From Achatina immaculata (taxonomy: Eukaryota; Mollusca; Gastropoda; Stylommatophora; Achatinidae): a stretch of DNA of 64,000 nucleotides. Positions within the stretch are counted from its first letter, which is position 1, and every line of letters starts with the position of its first letter. Below are positions 54,601-64,000 of this stretch, one piece after another. The stretch is from assembly GCA_009760885.1 (NCBI GenBank), contig CM019700.1:1659905-1723904 (forward strand). The letters run 5' to 3'. The position numbers were made by a program, and so were the translations under genes. Below the pieces are notes generated by a model. The model did no database searches. It had not been told where the DNA came from and was given only the letters and a program-made list of their open reading frames with translations.

Positions 54601-55209
54601 TTGGTGTGAAAATGTGGCGATACTTCCTTTCCATTTTTCTGTCAGCATAAGAACAGCTCCCTGCATTACTGGTTTGAAAGTAAAATAATTTTCATTCTTC
54701 TTCTGCGGATGTCCTCAAAAAGGGGACTGACTACACTGTGTTGTTGCCTGCGGTTGAGCCCAGCTTCATCTCTGCAGACTTTTTGGACCAGGCTTGCCTT
54801 CCCATTCTGATCCACATTCACTCGCTCAGTCTATTTTCCAGGGAGCACAACTGTGATGCAGCTTAAAGTTTCCATTAGCTTTGGTTTTGCTAAACCTGAC
54901 ACCATTAGTTGGCTATGAGTTACTGTCTGCTATGTCATTCAGCCCGAGTACCATGTCTTGGAGCACAACCACCTTCTTCTCCAGGTCACAGAGAACAAAA
55001 GGCACTTTTCTTTCAGCTCCTTCTCAGATATCGAGTCATAGGGTGGTGCTGTAAATGATCTATAGCAAGTTTGTTCTTGTAAGCTGTTGATCACTCTTAC
55101 CACCTGAATTCAATCAAACACTGCTGGCTTGGCCTATCATATATGCTGCTGAAACTCTCTTTGCATGAAAACCATTCCCTGCCTTGGTAATTAAATGTCA
55201 GTAACAGTA
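54601..55209. other. Spacer within intron 3
   Basis: No coding sequence recognised. CTTCTTCTGCGGATGTCC at 54696-54715 looks like the start of another tailed retroelement on the minus strand, but the rest could not be placed. Confidence 0.35.
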
Positions 55210-55490
55210 TTTGTGGGGTACTGTCAGATTTGCCAGTTACAGCTAGCATAACAACTGGTTAACACAGATGACCAAGACCCTGTTAGTACCCCCAGTAACA
55301 GGTCTACCGTGGCTAATGGGGCAGCATAGTCCCCATGCCGGTGAGGTCTACTAGAGAAGTATAGCACAACCCCCTGGCTTTCAGCTTCACTAAGGAACTA
55401 GAAAAAATAGCCACTGTGACCTGCTCCCACTCCAACATCATGCTGTGCTTCTACATCTATACCAGCTTGCAGTACTAGGGGGACAGAAGA
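55210..55490 (+). repeat. Repeat E copy 5
   Basis: CCCCAGTAACAGGTCTACCG, TGGCTAATGGGGCAGCATAG, GAGGTCTACTAGAGAAG and CCACTGTGACCTGCTCCCAC align with the other copies. Confidence 0.75.
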
Positions 55491-56112
55491 AGAAGAAGTA
55501 CAGTACTTTTACATCACTTATGTCTGATAGTAACCTTACAGTTGAAGAAAAAGAAAATGTAACCAAAAAAAAAATGTAATGTAGTGAATATTTAGTGAAA
55601 TATAAAATAAAGCGTTGCATTATACCAGATAGAGGAAATGTTAATGGCATAAAATATGTGAGAAGCTAAGTAAGTAGATCAGTCAACAGTGACCTGTCTT
55701 CCAACCCAAGAGATTACAAGTTTATTAAATGTGCTGTGAAACAGCTTGGCGGAAGGTAAAATCTGACATTTCTGATTGTTTGGAACCTTGGGTACAAAAG
55801 TTTTAATTTTACTTTTCCTTTCCATTAATGAATGTGCAGCTCTTCTTATTAGTTCTAGATTCCTACTATAATTTTTTGCTTAAAATCCATTTCTACAGAA
55901 CAAAGACCAGTCAAAGAATGAACTGTTGCATTCCACAGTCATCATCAATGACACACAATGCAGTGAATAAGCAAAGCACAGTTATACAACATGCCTCAGA
56001 TTTTGCTATGTGGCTGAGCAACACACACATACATAAATGAAAAAAAAAAAAAAAAAATGGCAGAAGAGATTTCAAGCGGTACCGTCATACACTTCTTCTG
56101 TGCTTTACTCAC

Positions 56113-56205
56113 ATTGTAATCCTCCACACGTTGGTGAAGATGTTCATCTCTGGACGAGGCCACTTTGTCATCATCTCGCTTGCGTTTCTTCCCCTTGGAG
56201 TTGTC
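56113..56205 (-). CDS. BEN-domain nuclear protein, coding exon 3 (31 codons)
   Basis: The exon lies between CATTTCAG|GAC and AAT|GTGAGT, both strong sites, phase 0 at each side. It encodes DNSKGKKRKRDDDKVASS and then RDEHLHQRVEDYN (residues 74-104). GKKRKR is a classical monopartite nuclear localisation signal next to an acidic run. The same frame stays open into both introns, but the splice consensus defines the exon. Confidence 0.8.
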
Positions 56206-56434
56206 CTGAAATGAGGATTGGAATTTGGAATGACTGCTGGAGAGATACATCTGCTTGTGACCCCTTGCCTTTCAAGTTCTGACATATCCACTGGATTATC
56301 AGTATACAGTGCAATAATTTTCTGTTTTCTTATCTCTGTGTCAAGTCCTGGTCAGCTCAAGTAAAATGACCCATTTTCTTCTCCTATAATTTTTCTACAG
56401 GTTACATCTAGTTCTCATAGGATTGCTATATATA

Positions 56435-57774
56435 CAATCATTTGCAAAAGTTTAAGACCACCTGTTGTTTTTATGAGACTTCAGCCAAATGCGTCACCTT
56501 CCCCACATTGCACAACTACATGTTGATGTTGCTTCATATTATATTAGCAGCTAATAATACTATTAGACAGTAGAGGAAAGTGTTTAGGCATTAGTCTGCT
56601 TCTGGCTTTTATGTGGAGAGGTTCTGTATATATTTTATGTGTAGTTAAAAATGGGCAAAAAAAAAACAAACCATCATTAAGTGTAAGTCAGAGAACAGCG
56701 AGTGACTTTATGTCATGAAGGATAATCTGATAAGCTGAAAGGTGAAGTTTGCAAAACTGCTGCTCATAACGCGATTATGAAATACTGGGATACTGGAGAT
56801 TTTGGCAACCAAAGAGAAGTGGATGTTCCAGGAAAACAACCCCACATGATGATAATGCCATATGGTGAGTTGTGTTCTCTAAGGAGTTTGTGCAGGAAAA
56901 TCAGGGCCCTTCTACAACCACCAGGGATAGTATTAATATCAGTACTGTTTTCCCACATCTCAGAAAAGAATTGGATTAAAATTATATAAACCTCCAACAA
57001 CAAAAAAAAAAATAAAACAACTTTGGGATTAAAAAGACGAGCTTACTAAGCATCACCAATCAGTGACTGCTGAGGATTAGAGTGAAGTTTTGTTTTCTGA
57101 CGAATCACATGTTCGATGACCAAAAAGTAAAAGGTTTCATGACAAATAAATCATTAACACCATGAGACTTCCTCAGTCAGATGCTACTGGACGCAATGCC
57201 AAAATCCGGTAATGCTTCATTTCACTTTTTTGCCAAAGAGAACTACAATGGCTAGTCCTTGTTTTGTACAGATGTTAAAAGACAATCTGGTAACTCATAT
57301 GACAGCGCACAGAAACTGAATTTTCAGGCATAGTGGCACCCCATGCCATAGGCTGTGAAGGACTACCTGACGAGGAGAAAAATTACTGTACTTGACTGGT
57401 TGGGTATCAGTCCCCACCTCAGCACCATAGAGAATTTGTGGACCCTCTTAAAGAATATGGTTTCAGAAAAAACAGCCATCAAATTCCCAAGCTTTGATTG
57501 AAGCAAAGAAGTATGTTTGGTGTAATGACATTTCACATGACCACTGCAAATCCCTAACTGACAGTATGCCATATCATATTCTATCTGTAATGAAAAACAA
57601 AGGTGGCCATACCAAGTACAGATGTCAGTGGCTTTTTTTTTTCAATTGAAAACAGTGTAAATATTCATCCAGTGTCATTTTTTTCAAATATCTTCAGAAT
57701 TGGATTACTTGTTTCTGTACAACTGTGAAACTTCAAGAAAATGACAGGTTGTCTTAAATTTTTGCAAATGACTA
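56435..57774 (+). mobile_element. Tc1-like DNA transposon, decayed
   Basis: The left end CAATCATTTGCAAAAGTTTA then AGACCACCTGT, and the reverse complement of the right end AGTCATTTGCAAAAATTTAA then GACAACCTGT, form ~30-bp inverted repeats. A TA lies directly before the left end, as expected of Tc1/mariner. The length of 1.34 kb is near full size. Confidence 0.8.
56650..57650 (+). pseudogene. Tc1-like transposase pseudogene
   Basis: Recognisable but scrambled: an N-terminal piece (GKKKNKPSLSVSQRTASDFM), the catalytic region (EVLFSDESHVR), and a C-terminal part around 57400-57560 where ENLW.LLK and FHMTTAN-type residues can be traced. Many stops and shifts are present, so it is inactive. Confidence 0.7.
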
Positions 57775-57844
57775 TCCACACAAGTGCATGTTCCATCACC
57801 CAGCCAACTTTACCCCCTCCCCCCCCCCCTGAAAAAATGAATAC

Positions 57845-58628
57845 AAGCACAGAGAGAGACAAGGACAGAGAGAACAGACAAAAAAGAGAGAGAGAGACAG
57901 ACAGGGACAGAGAGAGACAGACAGAAAAAGAGAGAGAGAGAGACAAAAGAGACGGACAGACAAAAAAAGAGAGAGAGAGATATAAGAGAGACAGGGACAG
58001 AGAGAGACAGCCAAAAAGAGACAGAGACAGCCAAAAAAAGAGAGAGAGTGATAGACAAAAAAAGAGAGAGACGAGAGAGACAGAGACAGAGAGAGACAGA
58101 AAAAGAGAGACAAGGCAGGCGGACAGAGAGAGACAGAAAAAGAGAGAGAGACAGGGACAGAGAGATAGAAAAAAAGAGAGAGACAAGAGAGACAGGGACA
58201 GAGAGAGACAGAAAAAGAGAGACAAGATAGACGGACAGAGAGAGACAGAAAAAGAGAGAGAGACAAGAGAGACAGGGACAGAGAGATAGAAAAAAAGAGA
58301 GACAAGAGAGACAGGGACAGAAAAAGAGAGAGAGAGAGACAAGAGAGACAGAAAGAGACAGAGAGAGAAAGAAAAAGAGAAACAAGAGAGACAGGGACAG
58401 CGAGAGATAGAAAAAAGGAGAGACAAGAGAGACAGGGACAGAGAGAGACAGAGACAAGAGAGACAGGGGCACAGAGAGAGAGAGACAGGAGAGGCAGGGA
58501 CAGAGAAAGACAGAGAGAGACAGAAAGAAAGAGAGACAGACAGACAGACAGAAAGAGAGAGAGCATGAGACAAGAGAGACAGACAGAAAGACAGAGAAAG
58601 AGAAAAAGAAAAGGAGAGAAATAGGCAC
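57845..58628 (+). repeat. AG-rich satellite, ~780 bp, GACAGGGACAGAGAGA-type units
   Basis: Units mix GAGAGACAGGGACAGAGAGA with AAAAAGAGAGAG. Three long minus-strand frames (Ser/Leu/Cys/Phe) and one plus-strand frame (Arg/Glu/Asp/Lys) span it; all are artefacts. It lies in intron 2 about 160 bp from exon 2. Confidence 0.95.
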
Positions 58629-58784
58629 ACAAAAAAAAAATAAAGTTAAAAAATGTAAATCTAGACCACAAAATCTAAACATCTGAGAGAATACTTTTTA
58701 ATCACACTTTTAGACTATCTGAGGCTGGTTCACATTTAACTACTGCCCACTACAAAAGATTTATGAATAGAACAGCTAAATTAC

Positions 58785-58874
58785 CTTTACTGTATGTTTA
58801 TCTTTCATTCTTTTTGAACGCCTGTCAAACTCTTCTGTCACATGAACATCTTCTCCATCTTGGTTCCCACCACC
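58785..58874 (-). CDS. BEN-domain nuclear protein, coding exon 2 (30 codons)
   Basis: A 90-bp exon with acceptor poly-T...AAATTAG|GGT and donor AAG|GTAATT, phase 0 at both ends. It encodes GGGNQDGEDVHVTEEFDR then RSKRMKDKHTVK (residues 44-73): an acidic half followed by a basic half. It links the acidic exon 1 to the NLS-bearing exon 3. Confidence 0.75.
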
Positions 58875-59184
58875 CTAATTTACAAAAAAAAAAAAAAAAG
58901 CTATAAATAAGACTATAAAGGGTCACATACAAATAACACCCAAATATCGGAAAATAGGCACATTTCTGTGCCCACAATTCTGATATTTTTGTAGTGGTTC
59001 TGGAACTCTTGTTTACCTCCCTGGAAACAGAGATCTTCAACCATACAGTTCCACCAACGCCACTCAAAACAGCTTCCAACTCTCAATGTGCCTAATTTTC
59101 TGCTGCTCAACTTCAACTCATTCATTAATGGTACATTTCCAGTGACTCTTGATTCTAACACAGGGATGACCATTAGATAAGTCA

Positions 59185-59460
59185 AGAAGCTGCAGAATTA
59201 TTTACTCTTCTCCGACAATACACGCGCATTTCTAAATGAGAATTTTCCGTCTGGGTTGTGTGGTAGAGGACTGATTCCGTGTCTGTCTTGGTCACTTGAT
59301 CTCACTCCCTTGGACTTTTTTTTTCCTCTATGATAGACCAAGACAAGTCTACAGTCAGAAAGTAAACACATTACAAGAACTGAACAAGGAACTTGTGAGA
59401 CGGCTGAACTTTATGTATGCTACATCACGATGTGTAATATAATACTTTTTTAAAAATCTG
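59185..59460 (+). pseudogene. DDE transposase scrap (mariner/Tc-type)
   Basis: Plus-strand pieces in shifted frames read FPSGLCGRGLIPC-like, then LISLPWTFFF (from the SPDLTPLDFF motif around the last catalytic Asp), then VYSQKVNTLQELNKELVRRL. These match the C-terminal third of a DD[D/E] transposase of the 'PDLTPLDFFLWGYLK' type. No ends were found. Confidence 0.55.
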
Positions 59461-59807
59461 AAAATGTGTGGAATAATATGTGAGAATCAACTTCACTGTA
59501 AATTTTTTTTAAGGTTCAAAATATGGTTTTTAAAATAACTCCTTTTTCGGGAAAGACAAAAGACAGTGCCTAGCATCCATCATTAATATCTAACACTCAC
59601 CCTCATCAGAATTATCAGAAAACACAAATGACCTAGATAACAAACTAATAATTTAGGTATAAGTATATATAAAACCAAATATATAAATATAAACAAAGCC
59701 ACTGTACTAAAGCTGTGATAATGAAATGTTAAAACTATTTAAAACAAAATGAGAAACAGCTTTATTAATTAATGAGACAGAAAAAGATCATGATTGCAGT
59801 AAAACTG

Positions 59808-60550
59808 GTTCTAATAATACAGGTAGACAGAGGTGTATGTTACAGTTTTACAAAGCAACAGAGGGAGTGAGAAAAGTGAGAAAAAACACAATAAAAAACA
59901 TACAACATCCAATATTTCGGCGTGAGCCTTTTTCAGGGGATTACGTTCAAAAACAAACACAACATAAAATAAAAGAAGAAAAATGAAAATGAAAAACTTT
60001 TGTTTTGTGGCATCCCTCCTTGTACACAATACAACAGAATGCACCCTAAAGACAAGGCTGGGAGTCTGCAAAGGAAAACAAATTGAACCAATCGGATGTT
60101 AGCGGCTGTGAAAGAGAGAGAATGATATGGGTTGGGAGTGGGAGTGATGTAGGAGAGAGAGATCAGGAGGCAATAAATACCTCTAAGCCACTAGAGAAAA
60201 ATGTGGGGTGGGTGGGGGTGGTGGAAAGCTGGGAGATAACGTGAAATTGATGAATGAAAAAACTGCATCGAAATGCGTGGGGCTATGACAAGAAGTAGAG
60301 TATAAATAGCAGAAAATAGGTGGAAATCTAAAGAAGTTTAAAGGAAGCTAAATATATTGTTAATTTTAGCTGGGTGGAGACAGCTGGCCTGCAAAATAAA
60401 CTGCTGTTCTAGAGCCTTCCGAGATCATACATCAGAAGAACAGGAGTCGATTGCGCTAACAGAGATGCCAAGTTTTTCCCTGTCGTTTCTTTGGCAAAAT
60501 GAATGTGCTGTATTGTCAAGGGGCACACTAAACTCCTCTTGGATCCTGAC
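59808..60550 (-). repeat. Left inverted arm of the Penelope-like element
   Basis: A reverse-complement copy of the 3' region, including non-coding sequence and a piece of the C-terminal coding region. It contains CAATATTTCGGCGTGAGCC where the right arm has GGCTCACAATGAAATATTG, so the arms have diverged by small changes and indels. Confidence 0.8.
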
Positions 60551-60699
60551 ACTCAGATTGCACAACTTTCTGTTCGACTTCACCAAGTCGCACATGATAA
60601 TTATCTCATCTATTGCCTGGTCCATGAACAGACAATTCTCCTTGCAACTTTCTACTCTCAAAAGGCAGAAACTTTCTGCTATCCATCCCACTCCAGCCT

Positions 60700-62700
60700 T
60701 TCCCCAATCCACAACTATCTGGGCTCCCACTAAGGTTGTCTGCGTTCCTCCTGATATTCCACCATTGGCTGATGAATTGTCTGTCTTGGGTAAAGGTTTA
60801 CAGTTTGTTCCCCTCTGTCCATCTGTTGACCAGTTCTCACTCCAGAACGTCCCATTTCCACTGTAGACTACGTTTGAAATTCCATTTCCAAGATGCGGCC
60901 CAACCTTCATCATCCCAATCTGCTTCTGATGATGACCCTTTCTCTCACTTCTCAAAACAACCATCCAACTGGACAGCATCTGCAGGAGTGTTTCATTCAC
61001 TAGACCTCTACATTGATCATATACCCTTCACGAAATCTACAAGCTTCGCCTTCCCCATATACAACACTCTAAGCTGACTCCATGGGAGCATCACGCACTT
61101 TCACAACTCCAGCACAGATGAGACATCGTGATCAAGAGTGCAGACAAGGGCGGGCCACTGTTTGATGGAAGAAAGATTTATACATCCAAGCGCCCATGAA
61201 CCAGCTGAGCAACACAACATTCTTTGCCTCTCACCCTCAAGATCCGACTCTGGCCAGCAATCACCAGGTTCAATACACGATCAACGAATTCATCCACAAG
61301 ACTGGTCTTTCTCCCTCTGCTACTCATCTACACATTCTGACAGCTGTTTAGGGAAGCCATCCTTTTATCTACTTCTCAAGATACACAAACCAGGCAACCC
61401 AGGAAGGCCCATAGTTTCAGCTTGTTCCTGCCCTACAGAACAAATCTCTGACTTTCTGAACAGTATCTTTCAACCTCTTGTTACTAGTCTGCCTACTTAT
61501 CTGAAGGACATGAATCATGCTCTCGCTGCTCTTGAGACCCTTACACTCCTGCCTGGTCACACTTATTGCATCTTCATTCTTGATGTAGTGTCCTTGTACA
61601 CATCCATACCTCATGATCAGGGACTTCAGGCTGTCGAGTTCTTCCTGAACAAAAGACACCATCCCTCTATTCCTGCGTCTACTATTCTGTGCCTTACACA
61701 ACTTATTCATAAACTCAACTCGTTTGAATTCAATGGCCTGTACTTCACCCAGATTAGCAGTGTGGCCATGAGTATCAAAATGGGCCCCAGCTACGCATGT
61801 CTGATCATGGGTCATTTCGAACACAAGGTTCTGGAATCCTATAGAGGTCCTTTTCTAGCTTTCTATAAATGCTATATAGGTGATGGGTCACATTTATGCC
61901 AGAGGAAGACCTTGACAACTTCATTAGTTTCATTAAGAAGTTCAATCCTGTCATTTCTTTCACCTCCCATGCCTCTACAACTTCTGCTAACTTTCTCGAC
62001 ACTGCCATCACTATCAGTCCTACCGGACTTACCACTTCTATCCACTATAAACCTACAGACTCTCACAGCTATCTTTTATACTCTTTCTCCCACCCCAGGT
62101 TGTGTAAGGACTCTATTCCCTTCTCTCAGTTTCTTAGGTTGCAACATTTGTGTACTGAGGATGGCAATTTCTATGATCAAGCTCACAGGATATTAGATTT
62201 CGTCCGCCAACGCAGTTATCCAGAACATGTTATCACATCATCTTGGAACCACATCAGTCATATATTCCAACAACAGCCCTCACTCCTAAACCGCCCTGTA
62301 ACTCGGACAGAGGCAAACTGGTACTCACGCACCAACCCCATAGTTTGGCAGTTAAGAACATCCTGTTTCACCATCTCCATCTCCTCCAGACTGAGCCTGA
62401 TACACGTGAACTCTTTGGGGAGCCCCCACTGGTGGCCTATGGATGGGACAACAAGCATTAGTTCAAAGTCACTTTAAGACGAAGGGACTCTTTTTATGGT
62501 ACCAGACATTGCAGATGTTGTAGATGCAGCACTTGCCCATTTGTTATTGAGGCTAGCCAGATCTCCTTCCTTAAGTCCACTTTATCAATTCAGTAGGGCT
62601 TCACCTGCATTTCACGCAATGTCATTTATGCCATTATGTGCAAATGTTGTGATAGGAAGCATAACAGGGGAGACTGGTTTACACCTGAGACCGTTTTCAT
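60700..62700 (+). pseudogene. Penelope-type reverse transcriptase + GIY-YIG endonuclease, degenerate
   Basis: Pieces in order: PPLADELSVLGKGLQFVPL (60736-60866), RLRLKFHFQDAAQPSS (60860-61077), IVIKSADKGG (near 61130), then the RT core at 61138-61890: FYLLLKIHKPGNPGRPIVSA, CSCPTEQISDFLNSIFQPL, LDVVSLYTSIPHDQGLQA and VAMSIKMGPSYACLIMGHFE. The active-site segment reads YKCYIGDGS where Y-x-D-D is expected, and the frame shifts there to EEDLDNFISFIKKFNPVISF (61896-62477). The GIY-YIG part follows in mixed frames (RNVIYAIMCKCCDRK; ITGETGLHLRPF) around 62610-62700. It is inactive. Confidence 0.82.
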
Positions 62701-63425
62701 CAACATCTTAAAGATATTTCCAAGAGGGCATGGACCCCTGTGGCAAAACACTTTTGACGAAGAAACCACAGGGGAAAATGTGACATCTCTGTTAGTGCAA
62801 TCCGCTTTTGTTCTTCTGATGTATGATCTTGGAAGGAGAACAGCGCCTTATTTTCCAGGCCGGCTGTCTCCATCCAGCCGGAATTAACAATATATTTAAC
62901 TTCCTTTAAACTTCTTTAGATTTCCACCTATTTTCTGCTATTTATACTCTACTTTTTTTGTCTTAGCCCCACGCATTTCACTGCAGTTTTGTATTCATCA
63001 GTTTCAGGTTATCTCCCAGCTTCACTTCACTCCACACCCTCCCCCAATCTTCTTCTCTAGCGGCCTAGAGGTATTTATTGCCTCATAATCTGTCTCCTGT
63101 GCCCTGCCCCCCCAACCCATATCATTCTCTCACTGCCGCCAACACTCGATTGGTTCAAGTTGTTTTCCTTTCCAGTCTCCCAGCCTTGTCTTTAGGGTGC
63201 ATTCTGTTGTATTGTGTACAAGGAGCAATGCAAGAAAGCTAAGTTTTTCATTTTCAGTTTTCTTCTTTTATTTTATGTTGTGTTTGTTTTTGTATGTAAT
63301 CCTTGGGCTCACAATGAAATATTGGATGTTGTATGTTTTTCATTATTTGTGTTTTTTCTTACTTTTCCCACTCCTATTGCTTTGTAAAACTGTACTATAC
63401 ACCTCTATCTACATGTATTAATTAA
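62700..63425 (+). repeat. Right inverted arm of the Penelope-like element
   Basis: The partner of 59808-60550. It begins in the C-terminal coding region (AAGATATTTCCAAGAGGGCA) and runs to ACATGTATTAATTAACGAG. Confidence 0.8.
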
Positions 63426-63454
63426 CGAGTACAATTATGAAATTTCAGTTTAGA

Positions 63455-63735
63455 AAAAAATGTCTCATGGGTGATAAGAAAAAAGATGGACATATGTTGG
63501 TCATGTGATGAGAAGAAACAATCAGGATCCCCGAACAAGCTATCAAGTGGAACACAACAGGCCGAAGAAAAAGAGGTTGACTACATGAAACTCTAAAGAG
63601 GACATTGTTAAGAGAGGCCAGTTCAGTGGGCATAACATCCCTTGATGAGACTGAAACTCACCGACGACATGAAATCTTGGCGAACTACCATGTGGGCCCT
63701 ATGTGACGTTTAGTAGCACAGCAAGGATATAAGTA
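63455..63735 (+). mobile_element. LINE-C copy C5, 3' fragment
   Basis: It matches CTCATGGGTGATAAGAAAAA, GGACATATGTTGGTCATGTG, CTATCAAGTGGAACACAACA and ends CACAGCAAGGATATAAG. It lies directly left of exon 1 of the BEN gene. Confidence 0.8.
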
Positions 63736-63809
63736 CTTTTAACATTCTGATAACAAACTAGCAAATGACCTTTCAGAAACTATTTTTACTGACAAAAAAC
63801 ATTTCTAAC

Positions 63810-63938
63810 CTGGCTTTCATCTTCATCATCATCATCTTGGTCATCTTGAATTGAATATTCCGGGGACATTTCAGACTCCATTTTAACTGTCAGCTCTCCT
63901 TCATCACTCAAATCATCGCTGTCAGTGGATTTCTGCAT
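63810..63938 (-). CDS. BEN-domain nuclear protein, first coding exon (43 codons)
   Basis: It begins ATG at 63938 and ends CAG|GTTAG in phase 0. It encodes a strongly acidic N-terminus: MQKSTDSDDLSDEGELTV, KMESEMSPEYS, then DDQDDDDEDESQ. An in-frame TAA 33 nt upstream (if that sequence is in the mRNA) supports this ATG as the start. KMES contains a lysine in acidic context (VKMES fits the sumoylation pattern psi-K-x-E with V-K-M-E), suggestive of repressor regulation. Fusion with exons 2-5 is inferred from phase, order and composition. Confidence 0.72.
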
Positions 63939-64000
63939 TACGAGGAGAGCAACTGACACTAGTGTTGTATTTTATGAAAGGGTGTTCTTCAGCGCTGTGG
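63939..64000 (-). promoter_or_regulatory. Upstream of the BEN gene start (5' UTR, partial)
   Basis: Only 62 bp remain before the window ends. No TATA box is visible. Whether this is 5' UTR or the end of an upstream intron cannot be decided. Confidence 0.3.

Larger units (their letters stand above)
49516..56112 (-). other. Intron 3 of the BEN gene
   Basis: About 6.6 kb, filled with LINE-A copy A8, the nested I-clade LINE, a small LINE 3' fragment and repeat E copy 5. (CA)n lies at 49597-49621 and G/T-rich low-complexity sequence at 49757-49810. Confidence 0.65.
56206..58784 (-). other. Intron 2 of the BEN gene
   Basis: It contains a Tc1-like relic and an AG satellite. No exon was found in between. 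Confidence 0.7.
59808..63425 (+). mobile_element. Penelope-like retroelement with ~735-bp inverted arms
   Basis: The left arm (59808-60550) is the reverse complement of the right arm (62700-63425): for example AATACAGGTAGACAGAGGTG against CACCTCTATCTACATGTATT, and GAGATCATACATCAGAAGAA against TTCTTCTGATGTATGATCTT. The interior codes for Penelope RT and a GIY-YIG endonuclease, both degenerate. Penelope elements often carry terminal repeats in direct or inverted order, so inverted arms fit the class. Right-arm coding sequence overlaps the end of the GIY-YIG domain. Confidence 0.82.
58875..63809 (-). other. Intron 1 of the BEN gene
   Basis: 4.9 kb, occupied mostly by a Penelope-like element, plus a transposase scrap and a LINE-C fragment. 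Confidence 0.7.

Noticed and set aside
57665..58682. Four long overlapping frames of Ser/Leu/Cys or Arg/Glu
   Set aside because: Artefacts of the AG satellite in intron 2; several frames are open at once on both strands.
60235..60300. Hammerhead-ribozyme-like CTGATGA...GAAA words in both Penelope arms (also 62970-63015, minus strand)
   Set aside because: Penelope elements are known to carry hammerheads, but I could not close stems I and III around these words, and one arm has TTGATGA. A covariance-model search would decide.

Overview
This window is animal nuclear DNA: intron-rich, AT-rich and packed with transposable-element relics. No bacterial gene organisation is visible (no operons, ribosome binding sites or tRNA/rRNA genes). 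The mix of RTE-like LINEs ending in short tandem tails, an RNase H-bearing I-clade LINE, a Penelope-like element, piggyBac, hAT and mariner/Tc1 relics, and very long AG-rich microsatellites is typical of lophotrochozoan invertebrates. A mollusc is my best guess, but this is inference and not proven by the sequence.

Two host genes can be supported, both on the minus strand. (1) A five-coding-exon gene for a BEN-domain nuclear protein fills the right third: exons at 63810-63938, 58785-58874, 56113-56205, 49456-49515 and 43291-45648. All junctions are phase 0 and have GT/AG signals. The assembled reading frame is 909 codons plus stop: acidic N-terminus, two lysine-rich nuclear-localisation-like segments on separate small exons, a long Gln/Thr/Asn-rich region, a short coiled coil, and a C-terminal BEN domain. 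(2) The first coding exon of a plasma-membrane-type Na+/H+ exchanger (SLC9/NHE) lies at 16714-16960, with an ETS-type site about 300 bp upstream. The rest of that gene is not in the window.

Nearly everything else is mobile or repetitive. 0-5 kb: two complete copies of a non-autonomous retroelement ('element S') with perfect target-site duplications; one is inserted in an AT-rich minisatellite. 5-6.5 kb: a hAT-type element carrying a 58-bp minisatellite and a nested mariner derivative that keeps only the DNA-binding half. 8.8-16 kb: nested LINE-A and LINE-C copies and a piggyBac transposase relic, itself split by LINE-B and followed by three 88-bp repeats that carry histone-type 3' stem-loops. 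17-31 kb: repeat E copies, hAT MITEs, LINE-C/B/A copies, AG satellites and an I-clade LINE fragment. 31-43 kb: a mariner relic, several minisatellites and a LINE-A split by LINE-D. 43-64 kb: the BEN gene, whose introns hold repeat E, a LINE-A split by an I-clade LINE with an open RT-RNase H frame, a Tc1 element, an AG satellite and a Penelope-like element with roughly 735-bp inverted arms.

The most unusual items are element S (it shares its 3' tail with the I-clade LINEs and is internally repetitive), the histone-like stem-loop triplet behind the piggyBac gene, the phase-0 cassette exons carrying the BEN gene's nuclear-localisation signals, and the inverted-arm Penelope element. Element classes and clades were assigned by eye from motifs and ends, and need database confirmation.
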